From assembly GCA_946886925.1 (NCBI GenBank), contig CAMPJQ010000041.1, forward strand, positions 1 to 11,206: a DNA stretch of 11,206 nucleotides. Reading direction: 5' to 3'. Shown here one piece after another: positions 1-7,300 of the stretch. This DNA is from an uncultured Terrimonas sp. Lineage in GTDB: Bacteria > Bacteroidota > Bacteroidia > Chitinophagales > Chitinophagaceae. The notes under the pieces were generated by a model, which worked only from the letters and a program-made list of their open reading frames with translations, was not told the origin of the DNA and searched no databases. The first letter of the stretch is position 1. Each line of letters starts with the position of its first letter. Position numbers and translations under genes: made by a program.

Positions 1-177
1 AACCGCTGTGGGAAATATACCGTTATAAAAGGAATTGGTGTAAAGCTTTAACTGGTTTTCACTGCTGAAACTGCTGTTGGGCGATAGCTGGGAAAGCGGT
101 TCCCTTTGTAAAAAATCTTTGTTACAGGAAACAAACGTTCCGGTTATAAGCGATAGTATAAAAATTATTTTTTTCAT
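1..177 (-). CDS. SusD-like outer-membrane lipoprotein (N-terminal fragment, runs off the left edge)
   Basis: Only the first 59 codons are inside the window. The translation starts MKKIIFILSLITGTFVSC, a lipoprotein signal peptide whose hydrophobic stretch ends in a cysteine at residue 18. After the cysteine comes NKDFLQREPLSQLSP and then a segment with LYTNSFYNG. This is the usual start of SusD/RagB proteins, with a CxKDFLxxEPxS pattern just after the lipidated cysteine. SusD proteins sit on the cell surface as a lid on the SusC barrel and help capture glycans or other oligomers. The start codon is ATG at 177-175, only 22 bp after the susC stop codon, so the two are almost certainly co-transcribed. 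The binding regions lie outside the window, so no substrate can be suggested. Confidence 0.93.
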   Translation of the reverse strand, partial: MKKIIFILSLITGTFVSCNKDFLQREPLSQLSPNSSFSSENQLKLYTNSFYNGIFPTAV

Positions 178-199
178 GTAATATGCTTTTAAATGAACA

Positions 200-3100
200 C
201 TAAAAAGTGATGCCCAGTCCGAAGGAATAATTCTTGAAAAACGGGTAATTCCGGGCATCGTTATCGCCCCTTCCTCCTGTTGGATCGGCAGATACCTGTT
301 CGGGGTCTACATATTTGGATTCAAATGGAGTTGAAATAAAAATATTTTCTCCACTAAAGTATACCCTCACTTTATCTATATTCCATTTTTGAAGCAGGGA
401 TGGTGGCAGGCTGTAACCTACTGTCAGGTTTTTCATCCGGATATAGGCTATGTTTTGCATGTATTTTGTATTCACTACCCTTAGCGCCGCATTGCCGTCC
501 CTTGCAGCATATCCTCTAAGTTTTGGAAAATAAGCATCCGGATTATCAGGAGTCCAAATCTGTTCCCTGAAATTTTTTGGTATAAAGGAATAATATGGGC
601 GGCCATATACTCCCCAATAAAAATAGGTTTCACTTCCCGGGTACCAGTCCTGGTGACCTACGCCCTGGAAAAACACTGACAAATCAAACCCGTTCCAGTT
701 TGCTCCTCCTGTAATACCAAAAGAGTATCGTGGCAAACTATTACCTATTACACTTAAGTCTCCGTGATCATCAAGCGTATTTTTGCCATCATTAATTATG
801 TTATTGCCATCTATGTCAACAAATTTCAAATCTCCGGCCTGCAGCTTACTGGCATCACCTGGCGAACGCAACCTGGTTCTGTTAACATAATCCTGGTTTA
901 CCTTATAGTTAGCAGCTTCATCATCTGAGAGAAAATATCCATCTACGGTGTACCCCCAAAGTTGGCCTATCCGTTCTCCTGCATAATAATTATTGAGTAG
1001 TTTGGATGGGTTGTCGAACTTGGTGATGTACGATTTCGAATCAGACAAAACAATGCCTGCATTATACGAAAAAGGTTTTCCACCTATGTTTGTGCGATCT
1101 TTCCACTGAACAGATAAATCAAATCCTTTGGTTTCAAGATCGCCTGCATTTTCCCGCGGTGAGCCTGCTCCAAATACGCCAGGAAGGGTTTTGCCTGCAA
1201 TAAGCATATCCAGTGTCTTACGCTCGTACCAATCAAATGTTACGTTTAGTTGATTGTTAATGAATCCGAGGTCTGCACCAAAGTCTACCGAGGTTGTTCT
1301 TTCCCAGGTTAGTTTGGGAGAAACCGGGCTTCCCACTCTCAGGTATTGCGAATTATTTCCGTTCATTAACCAGGGCGATAAACCTGTGCTCATTACGGGG
1401 ATATAAGGATAGTTAGAACCACGGAGATTTGTGCTGAGCGATTGATTACCCAATGAACCATAGGAACCACGTATTTTTAATTCGGAAATTACATTCCTCA
1501 ATGGTGTAAAAAAAGCTTCTTCGCTTATGCGCCAGCCCGCAGACACCGAAGGAAAAAATCCAAAGCGGCTTCCCTCGGGGAAATGAGAACTGCCATCATA
1601 CCTTCCGTTTAATTCCAGCAGGTATTTGTTGGCGTAATTGTAATTTATTCTTCCAAAAATGCCTCTCAGCGCCCATTCTACCCTGTCGCTTCCTACCTGT
1701 TGGTCGCTGGTTCCGAGATCAAGCGCATTCAGGTCTTCCGACAGTAAATTATTGGCGCGTCCGTTGATGTTATAATATTTCTTCAGTTCCTGGTTGTATC
1801 CGCCCATTACTTTTAAGGAGTGATTGCCCAGGTCTTTGGTGTAAGTTGCATATGCATTGATTACGTGATACTGATCGGTGCTGGATGATTCGGTATAATA
1901 ATCATTGCCATTGTAATCAATTTGTCCCGGGTAAACAGACCAGGGATTAACGGTGCTACGATGGAAATTAGAATAAGGATGCAGATCGTAACTATAGCTA
2001 CCCACGATGCTGATATCCCTAACGGGCTGGAGTGTTACACTAACGGTATTGGTCATGTTATATTCCTGTTCCTGCGATTTGGCTTTTCCATATTGCAGTT
2101 CAAGGTTTCTGCCATCGGCAATACCGTAATTATTGAGTTGACTTCTGAATGTAAAAGTGCCATCCGGGTTTACAGGTGAATAAGAAGGCAGGGCATGTAC
2201 ACCCAGGTAAACGAAAGAGGTATTGATATCCCCGCGTGAGCCAGAGCCCGGATAATCATAGTTATTTGCGGCAAACTGTATGTTGTTGCTGATGGTTAAC
2301 CAGGGCGTAAGCCGTGCATTTACTTTCGCGCGCAGGTTATAGGCAGAGTATTTGTCCCTGTTCATCCGCATCATGCCAAGTTGTTGGTAATAACGGCCCG
2401 AGATCGCAAAATCTATTTTTTCTGATCCTCCGGAAACCTGGAGCGAATGACTCATAGAAGGCATTTCTTCGCGAAAAAAATAATGCCACCAGTCTGTGCT
2501 GGCATACCCTACGTACATATCACGTCCGTTACGATTCTGTATAACAACCGAGGGCAAAGAATGGTCTGTTTGTCTTTTTTTCAATTCTGCGTAATCATCA
2601 TCTGTATATCCCGTGTAATCGTTTCCGGTAGTAATTTGAAAAGCTTCATCAATCAATTTACCTGTTTCATACCCATCCGTCATAAATTCATGGCTGGTAG
2701 TGGGTTTAGCCACAGAAAAATTATTACTGTATGTTATCTGTAATTTACCCTGTTTGCCCTGTTTGGTGGTAACCAGTATTACACCATAAGCCGCACGGGC
2801 GCCATAAATAGCGGCTGAAGAAGCGTCTTTTAATACAGAAATAGTGGCTACATCGAGAGGGTTAAGCAGGTTGAGGTCGCCCGGAACGCCATCAATAAGT
2901 ATCAGTGGGTTACCTCCGGTAATAGAAGTAAAACCCCTGATATTGAACTTGGCGTTGCCTCCCGGACGTCCATCGCTAAAATTAACATTCAAATTGGGTA
3001 CCACACCCTGCAAAGCCTGCCCAACATTGTTTATGGGCCGGTCTTCCAGCATTTTTGAATCTATTTGTGCAACTGCTCCTGTTAAATTGGATTTTTTCTG

Positions 3101-3787
3101 TGTGCCATAACCTACGATTACTACATCATCCAATTGTGCCTCGGCAGCTACCAGAACAATATTCATGGAACCTGTTGCCGTAGCTTTTATTTCCTGTGTT
3201 TGATAGCCGATGAAAGACACCACCAGGACTCCTCCCTCATCGGGAATTTGCAATGTAAAATTTCCATTTCCGTCTGTAGTGGTACCACGCTCTGTTCCTT
3301 TTAATTTTATAGTAGCCCCGTTCAACGGATTGCCTTCTGCATCGGTTATTCTGCCCCTGATATCAATGGGTGGGGGAGGAGAAGGCTGCGTTTCAACAGC
3401 AGGTGCTGCAGTAGCTTGCTGTTTCAACTGCACCACCACGGTATTGCCAACAATGGAATAAGTGAGTGGTTGATTTCGGAAACAGATGTCTAATGCTTTT
3501 TTCAATGGTACTTCTTTTACCTTAATGGTTACTTTAACCGATAACTGTATCCATGATTCATCAAAAAAGAACCCGTACCCGGTTTGTTTTTTGATCTCCC
3601 TGAATACTTTTGTAAGTGCTGTATTCTTTTCTGAAAGGGTTACTTTCTGGGAAAACCCTTTGGCACTAACCTGAAGAGCGGCTGCCAGAATAAGGATGGC
3701 TGTAAGCTTCATAAAAATCAGCGCCTGCCTTGCCGGCAGGCAGGTTTTGATTGGTATCCTGTAGCGGATACACGGAACTTTTTGCAT
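200..3787 (-). CDS. SusC/RagA-family TonB-dependent outer-membrane transporter with N-terminal STN signalling domain
   Basis: This is a 22-strand-type outer-membrane transporter that imports a ligand captured by its SusD partner, using energy from TonB. Numbering from the ATG at 3787 (1195 residues), a signal region with MKLTAILILAAALQVSAKG lies at about 26-44. An STN domain covers about 49-119, followed by a proline-rich linker (PSPPPP, 136-140). A carboxypeptidase-regulatory-like beta domain covers about 142-214. The plug begins with DDVVIVGYGTQKKSNLTGAV (about 220-239) and includes NIRGF, LIDGVPG and SVLKDASSAAIYGARAAYG. The rest is the beta-barrel, ending ...YSFGLGITF with the expected terminal Phe. 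The frame stays open upstream to a TTG at 3814. The ATG at 3787 (MQKVPC...) fits the family better, and an internal ATG at 3712 (MKLTAI) is a second option. The STN domain and the adjacent sigma/anti-sigma pair suggest a transporter that also signals. The ligand is unknown. Confidence 0.95.
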   Translation of the reverse strand: MQKVPCIRYRIPIKTCLPARQALIFMKLTAILILAAALQVSAKGFSQKVTLSEKNTALTKVFREIKKQTGYGFFFDESWIQLSVKVTIKVKEVPLKKALDICFRNQPLTYSIVGNTVVVQLKQQATAAPAVETQPSPPPPIDIRGRITDAEGNPLNGATIKLKGTERGTTTDGNGNFTLQIPDEGGVLVVSFIGYQTQEIKATATGSMNIVLVAAEAQLDDVVIVGYGTQKKSNLTGAVAQIDSKMLEDRPINNVGQALQGVVPNLNVNFSDGRPGGNAKFNIRGFTSITGGNPLILIDGVPGDLNLLNPLDVATISVLKDASSAAIYGARAAYGVILVTTKQGKQGKLQITYSNNFSVAKPTTSHEFMTDGYETGKLIDEAFQITTGNDYTGYTDDDYAELKKRQTDHSLPSVVIQNRNGRDMYVGYASTDWWHYFFREEMPSMSHSLQVSGGSEKIDFAISGRYYQQLGMMRMNRDKYSAYNLRAKVNARLTPWLTISNNIQFAANNYDYPGSGSRGDINTSFVYLGVHALPSYSPVNPDGTFTFRSQLNNYGIADGRNLELQYGKAKSQEQEYNMTNTVSVTLQPVRDISIVGSYSYDLHPYSNFHRSTVNPWSVYPGQIDYNGNDYYTESSSTDQYHVINAYATYTKDLGNHSLKVMGGYNQELKKYYNINGRANNLLSEDLNALDLGTSDQQVGSDRVEWALRGIFGRINYNYANKYLLELNGRYDGSSHFPEGSRFGFFPSVSAGWRISEEAFFTPLRNVISELKIRGSYGSLGNQSLSTNLRGSNYPYIPVMSTGLSPWLMNGNNSQYLRVGSPVSPKLTWERTTSVDFGADLGFINNQLNVTFDWYERKTLDMLIAGKTLPGVFGAGSPRENAGDLETKGFDLSVQWKDRTNIGGKPFSYNAGIVLSDSKSYITKFDNPSKLLNNYYAGERIGQLWGYTVDGYFLSDDEAANYKVNQDYVNRTRLRSPGDASKLQAGDLKFVDIDGNNIINDGKNTLDDHGDLSVIGNSLPRYSFGITGGANWNGFDLSVFFQGVGHQDWYPGSETYFYWGVYGRPYYSFIPKNFREQIWTPDNPDAYFPKLRGYAARDGNAALRVVNTKYMQNIAYIRMKNLTVGYSLPPSLLQKWNIDKVRVYFSGENIFISTPFESKYVDPEQVSADPTGGRGDNDARNYPFFKNYSFGLGITF
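3724..3744. repeat. GC-rich palindromic repeat inside the susC signal-peptide coding region
   Basis: Arms CCTGCCT (3724-3730) and AGGCAGG (3738-3744) are perfect inverted repeats around the 7-base centre TGCCGGC. The element is read in frame on the minus strand as part of CLPARQA, between PIKT and LIFMKLT. In RNA it would form a strong hairpin ending 11 nt upstream of the internal ATG at 3712. It is much more GC-rich than its surroundings and resembles the short CCTGCC/GGCAGG palindromes scattered through some Bacteroidota genomes. That resemblance is from memory, and genome-wide copies cannot be checked here. Confidence 0.6.
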
Positions 3788-3878
3788 AGTTTTGAACAGT
3801 TTTTGGTTAAACAATGAGCAGTTCGTCGAAACAATTGCTATCCCGATGCCAAATCGGAATTGGATAACCTGAACTTCC

Positions 3879-3908
3879 GCCGCTCTGACCTCAATTCAGG
3901 GCGGCTTT
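3879..3908 (+). terminator. Terminator-like stem-loop in the fecR-susC intergenic region
   Basis: GCCGC-T-CTGA (3879-3888) pairs with TCAG-G-GCGGC (3896-3905), giving 10 pairs in plus-strand RNA (one a U-G wobble) around a 7-base loop, followed by TTTTGTTT. Read on the plus strand this has the form of a rho-independent terminator. On the minus strand, where both flanking genes lie, the stem has one A-C mismatch and no T-run follows, so termination in the fecR-to-susC direction is less clear. A second smaller hairpin, CCGAT/ATCGG, lies at 3843-3857. Neither helps place the susC promoter, and I could not identify a convincing -33/-7 pair here. Confidence 0.4.
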
Positions 3909-3955
3909 TGTTTGGATCATCATTATCTTATAGTAATGCCGAACTATTTTACGGA

Positions 3956-5188
3956 TCAGGGCATTACTATTATTTTTTTCCCTTCTATAGTGCAGTGCAC
4001 TTTACTTTTTTCAAGAATTTTTAATACCTGCGATGCATTGGTATTTCTTGATATCTCACCGCCAAATCTGCGATTTGGAATTTCGCCCCTGTATTCAATA
4101 TCCACATCATACCATCTCGATATTTGACGGAAAATGGTTGCCAGATCAGTATTGCCGAAAGAGAAATAGCCGTTCTTCCAGGCCATTACAGCATCCACAT
4201 CTACTTTACCAATGATCTGAATATTGTTCGGAAGCAGGTTTTTGATTTGCGCCTGTTGACCAGGTGAAAGCATGCGAAAACTGGCGCCTTTTACTACTTT
4301 AACCGAACCTTCCAGTAATGTGGTTTTAATTGCTGTTTCGTCTTCGTAGCTGTTTACATTAAAATGGGTGCCCAGTACCTGTATTTCACCCCTGTCTTTG
4401 CCATCACCGGATATTATTTTTACGGTGAAAGGAACTTTTTCTTTTTTGTTTTCCATGATCAATGGCGCTACTTCAAAATAGGCCTCGCCGCTTATTTCCA
4501 CTTTTCTTTCCTTGTCTGAAAATGCTGCCGGATAGCGGATGGAAGAAGATGCATTCAACCATACTTTAGTACCGTCTGATAATACCAGTTGATATTGTCT
4601 CCCCCTGGGAGTTGACATCGTATTCAGTAAGAATTCCTGTTTGGTTTGGTCTCCTGCATCATATACAATTTGACCATTCCTGCTCATTACTTTTGCTTTG
4701 CCCTGTATAGCTAATATTCCATTGCCTGTACTATCCAGTATGATTTGTTCTCCATTTGCCAGGGTTAACACAGCACCTGTAATGCCGGGGGTTAAATCAT
4801 TGTTGTTTTGATGAACCGGTGTTTGTGCTAGGGTATTTTGCTGATTATTTTCTTGGAAAAATATGAAACAGGCGCCACCAAGCAGAGCAATAACAACTGC
4901 GGCTGCAATGCTTCGATATATACGGGGTGGTATGCGCTTTTTTTCCATAACAACAACCGGTGCGTCGCTTCTGACTTCTTTCATCATTGCTTCAAACCGG
5001 GCATCCCATTCATTACCGCTATTCCCGATTTTTTCTTTTGCTTTTTGCCAGTGACTTTGCAGTACCGGCGTTAATGCATCCATATCTTCTTCGGTTGCTT
5101 TTTGAAGCAATAACTCCAGTTCTTCCTTAGAAATAGTATTTGCCAGGTATTGATCTACTAAGTATTGCCATGAGTTTTTATCTGTCAT
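3956..5188 (-). CDS. FecR-family anti-sigma factor (DUF4974 C-terminal domain)
   Basis: This 410-residue inner-membrane regulator is expected to hold the neighbouring ECF sigma factor in the cytoplasm and to contact the STN domain of SusC in the periplasm. Residues 1-90 are cytoplasmic and rich in charged helix, with WQYLVDQYLANTISKEELEL near the start as is usual for the sigma-binding part. One membrane helix covers about 92-111 (YRSIAAAVVIALLGGACFIF). The FecR domain runs from about 190 to 301, with MSTPRGRQYQLVLSDGTKVW, LNASSSIRYP, GEAYFEV, VLGTHFNVN and LLEGSVKV. The C-terminal DUF4974 domain (about 341-408) contains FGNTDLATIFRQISRWYDVDIEY and GEISRN. It lies 101 bp after the sigma gene. 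The start is ATG at 5188 with no clear Shine-Dalgarno sequence, as is common in this phylum. The length is normal and all domains are intact. Confidence 0.95.
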   Translation of the reverse strand: MTDKNSWQYLVDQYLANTISKEELELLLQKATEEDMDALTPVLQSHWQKAKEKIGNSGNEWDARFEAMMKEVRSDAPVVVMEKKRIPPRIYRSIAAAVVIALLGGACFIFFQENNQQNTLAQTPVHQNNNDLTPGITGAVLTLANGEQIILDSTGNGILAIQGKAKVMSRNGQIVYDAGDQTKQEFLLNTMSTPRGRQYQLVLSDGTKVWLNASSSIRYPAAFSDKERKVEISGEAYFEVAPLIMENKKEKVPFTVKIISGDGKDRGEIQVLGTHFNVNSYEDETAIKTTLLEGSVKVVKGASFRMLSPGQQAQIKNLLPNNIQIIGKVDVDAVMAWKNGYFSFGNTDLATIFRQISRWYDVDIEYRGEIPNRRFGGEISRNTNASQVLKILEKSKVHCTIEGKKIIVMP

Positions 5189-5289
5189 TTATAATAAATC
5201 GTTATAGTATGAAACAGGAACCGCTTACTGTAAGACGAAATAGTAAAGGGGAGTAACTATGCTGAAAAAGAAAAAATAAACTAAACAGG

Positions 5290-5883
5290 TTAAAGAAGGG
5301 ATGCAAAAAGAATAAATATGGTCAGTTCCATGTTTTCAGAAAGATGGGTGCGGATGAAACGCTGCGCTTCCACTATATGATTATTTACTGTTGCTTTGGA
5401 AATGCCCAACTGAACGGCTATCTGGTCATGGGTAAAATCCTGCTCACGGCGTAAATGATAGATCCTTCGCCGTTGTGGTGAAAGCAATGTGACGGCCTGC
5501 CTTAGTTTTTCTTCATATTCTTCCAAAAGTACAGCAGTATCTGCCCTTTCGCCGGATGCAACCTGGATCTCTTCCCATAACAATGTTTTTAAATGCGCGT
5601 CATTAGCGGCTGAGCGCAGAAAGTCTATGGATTTATTGTGGGCAATGCGAAAAAGGAATGCATCAAAATTATTAATCTGCAAAATAATATCCCTGCCGGT
5701 CCATATTTTCATGAATGTGTCCATCACCAATTCTTCAGCAACCTGTTCAGACTTTATAAAACGGGAGATATAATAAAATAAGCGCTGGCGATGCCTGTCG
5801 AATAAGGTTTTAAAGGCCGCTTCGTTTCCTGCAGAAATTTGTACGAGCAGGGTTTTATCGGTATGTGCAGTTGGTGATGGCAA
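5290..5883 (-). CDS. ECF RNA polymerase sigma factor (FecI-like, Bacteroidota SusC/D-associated type)
   Basis: This is a 197-residue two-domain sigma factor. Region 2 covers about 23-92 (EAAFKTLFDRHRQRLFYYI, then AEELVMDTFMKIW, then FDAFLFRIAHNKSIDFLR). Region 4 covers about 122-176, with LLSPQRRRIYHLRREQDFT and the helix-turn-helix HDQIAVQLGISKATVNNHI. It is expected to direct transcription of the linked susCD genes once FecR is triggered. The only usable start in this frame is TTG at 5883, because a stop codon lies three codons further upstream and the next ATG would remove half of region 2. The protein ends in a hydrophobic stretch, MELTIFILFASLL, which is odd for a soluble factor but which I recall in relatives of this group. 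The gene order sigma, fecR, susC, susD is standard. Confidence 0.93.
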   Translation of the reverse strand: MPSPTAHTDKTLLVQISAGNEAAFKTLFDRHRQRLFYYISRFIKSEQVAEELVMDTFMKIWTGRDIILQINNFDAFLFRIAHNKSIDFLRSAANDAHLKTLLWEEIQVASGERADTAVLLEEYEEKLRQAVTLLSPQRRRIYHLRREQDFTHDQIAVQLGISKATVNNHIVEAQRFIRTHLSENMELTIFILFASLL

Positions 5884-5925
5884 GCAGTAATTCTATTGAT
5901 GCAAGTTAACAATAGTTTCTGATTC

Positions 5926-5941
5926 ATTTGTATATACAAAT
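5926..5941. promoter_or_regulatory. 16-bp perfect palindrome upstream of the ECF sigma gene, operator candidate
   Basis: ATTTGTATATACAAAT is a perfect palindrome. After one mismatch and one wobble, GAT/ATC pairs extend it to 26 bp (5921-5946). It lies 43-58 bp upstream of the sigma TTG start, where a promoter or operator would be expected. On the minus strand it supplies a TTTG that could serve as a -33 element, with a poor -7 match (TATTGTTA) 22 bp later. It is AT-rich, so a chance palindrome is possible. Confidence 0.4.
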
Positions 5942-5961
5942 TGATCAGGCATTGTGGTATA

Positions 5962-5991
5962 AAAACTTTTTCATATTTTAAAATAAGTTTT
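5962..5991 (-). terminator. Weak AT-rich terminator candidate after the DUF3810 gene
   Basis: Arms AAAACTT (5962-5968) and AAGTTTT (5985-5991) are inverted repeats around a 16-base loop. Read on the minus strand the hairpin starts 24 bp after the DUF3810 stop codon and runs into a T-rich end (TTTTT then ATACC). The stem has only one GC pair, so it would be a poor terminator. It is listed because nothing better lies between this gene and the sigma gene. Confidence 0.25.
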
Positions 5992-6014
5992 GCTGTATAT
6001 CGTACCTGCCATTT

Positions 6015-7106
6015 CTACCCTCCCGGTTGCCCGTATTTTTTATGCCAGGCAATTACATCGGCCACCACCTCACTATATGTAGTCATGCCCAGGGGCTGAT
6101 CATTTGCCTCAAGATATTTTCCATATAACCATCTAAAGACCGGTTCAGCAGGATTTTCATATTTCTTATAATAGGCCTTAAGGGTTTCTATATCTTCTTT
6201 AACGCCAGGATGCAGTAATGCTAAAAAACGTTTCGCAGCAACAGAGTCTGTTCTGTATAAATTGCCGTTGGCATACAGGAAAAGATCAAAATAGGCAGAA
6301 TACATGAATAGAGAATCTCCTGAAGCTGTAGCCACTATGTAACCGGCAAAATTGGCTTCGTTTTCTTTCGCGTAACCAAGTTGGTGTGATATCTCATGAC
6401 AGCTAATATATGGCTGAAGAAATTGCGGAACATCCGTATTAACCTGCGCTTCGCCTGTGAAAGGGTTGTAGTAGCCCGAAAATCCAAAATAATTTCCTAT
6501 AAAATTAAAAAGGGATGGCTTTACTGAAGGGTGTGAATACCGGAGGAAAGAATATTTTTTTGCTGCCTCTGCAAAAGCATGATTTGTTTTTTTAAACAGA
6601 TCTTTGGTTGATGGATACGATATGCCCTGGCGCAATAATGCTTCCTTACAGGTATTTACCTGTTGCAGCAATACATTATTTATGTTTATTACTTCTTCTT
6701 TCGAATATTCTTCGCGCCGGAAATCCATTTGATAATGAATCCCTTTGCGGTCATAATTCAATCCCCACATTAAATTAAAAATAATATAGAGCAGCAAAAA
6801 AAAGCGAAAGGTTTTTAACCATGCTATTTTTGAACGAAACCCTGTTAGTTTGTCTTTTCGCAATCTTTTTGGCCATTGTGCCACCTTCCACAAAGCAAAG
6901 AAAAAAAGAAAACCATACAATACATCTCCCACACTAAAGGGTACGGATCCCAAAAGTCTTCTTAAAAAAGAACTGATATAAGGATATATGCCGGAAGTAT
7001 AAGATGATTCAATAGTTCCGGAACTGGAAGCATACAAACGTATGCCCAGAGCTATGCATATAAGAATGATAATGGATATTATACTGCGCCTGTCGGGTTT
7101 TTGCAT
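6015..7106 (-). CDS. DUF3810 family membrane protein with HExxH zinc-peptidase motif
   Basis: The protein has 363 residues, with three predicted membrane helices in the N-terminal third: about 8-26 (SIISIIILICIALGIRLYA), 60-77 (GDVLYGFLFFFALWKVAQ) and 99-117 (FRFFLLLYIIFNLMWGL). A globular domain follows. It contains HEISHQLGYAKENEANFAGY, with HEISH at 237-241 and acidic residues at 248 and 250. This is a gluzincin-like pattern: two His ligands, a catalytic Glu, and a downstream Glu as likely third ligand. WGLNYDRKG just after helix 3 is also typical of DUF3810 as I recall it. Family function is unknown to me, and peptidase activity is inferred from the motif. The ATG at 7106 is the natural start, just ahead of helix 1. 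It is transcribed alone, with a terminator upstream (7236-7269) and the sigma gene 131 bp downstream. Confidence 0.88.
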   Translation of the reverse strand: MQKPDRRSIISIIILICIALGIRLYASSSGTIESSYTSGIYPYISSFLRRLLGSVPFSVGDVLYGFLFFFALWKVAQWPKRLRKDKLTGFRSKIAWLKTFRFFLLLYIIFNLMWGLNYDRKGIHYQMDFRREEYSKEEVININNVLLQQVNTCKEALLRQGISYPSTKDLFKKTNHAFAEAAKKYSFLRYSHPSVKPSLFNFIGNYFGFSGYYNPFTGEAQVNTDVPQFLQPYISCHEISHQLGYAKENEANFAGYIVATASGDSLFMYSAYFDLFLYANGNLYRTDSVAAKRFLALLHPGVKEDIETLKAYYKKYENPAEPVFRWLYGKYLEANDQPLGMTTYSEVVADVIAWHKKYGQPGG

Positions 7107-7124
7107 ATTTGCTGTTACCGGAAA

Positions 7125-7145
7125 TAGGTTTGATATTAAAACCTA
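7125..7145. promoter_or_regulatory. Inverted repeat (7-7-7) in the DUF3810 leader
   Basis: TAGGTTT (7125-7131) and AAACCTA (7139-7145) are perfect inverted repeats separated by GATATTA. The element lies 18 bp upstream of the DUF3810 ATG, in the position of an operator or a 5'-leader hairpin that could hide the ribosome entry region. No recognised regulator site matches it. Confidence 0.35.
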
Positions 7146-7235
7146 AAAGTAAACGGTTTTTGCATAACAGGGACACAGTTATTTACCTCCGAAAGAATGT
7201 GTTGTTAATATAATTTGCTTTGGTACAGGCCAATA

Positions 7236-7269
7236 AAACCCCTGCACGGTTCGTACGAGTCGTGCAGGG
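7236..7269 (-). terminator. Rho-independent terminator of the bactofilin unit
   Basis: CCCTGCACG (7240-7248) and CGTGCAGGG (7261-7269) form a perfect 9-bp GC-rich stem, with an inner CGTACG that can shorten the loop. Read on the minus strand it begins about 31 bp after the bactofilin stop codon and ends in GGGGTTTTATTG, a short T-run. This marks the end of the bactofilin transcript and makes the DUF3810 gene a separate unit. Confidence 0.8.
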
Positions 7270-7300
7270 AAAATAAATAGTTTCCGGTTAAGAGAAAAAA

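Noticed and set aside
1922..3674. Several open frames of 60-100 codons on the plus strand within susC
   Set aside because: They lie antisense to a clearly coding domain-rich gene, lack recognisable motifs, and have no separate start signals.
3785..3814. TTG at 3814 as the start of susC
   Set aside because: The ATG at 3787 gives an N-terminus (MQK...) more typical of the family, and the extra nine codons add nothing recognisable.
5754..5939. A 61-codon minus-strand frame overlapping the start of the sigma gene
   Set aside because: It overlaps the sigma gene out of frame, has no recognisable motif, and would displace a well-supported region 2.
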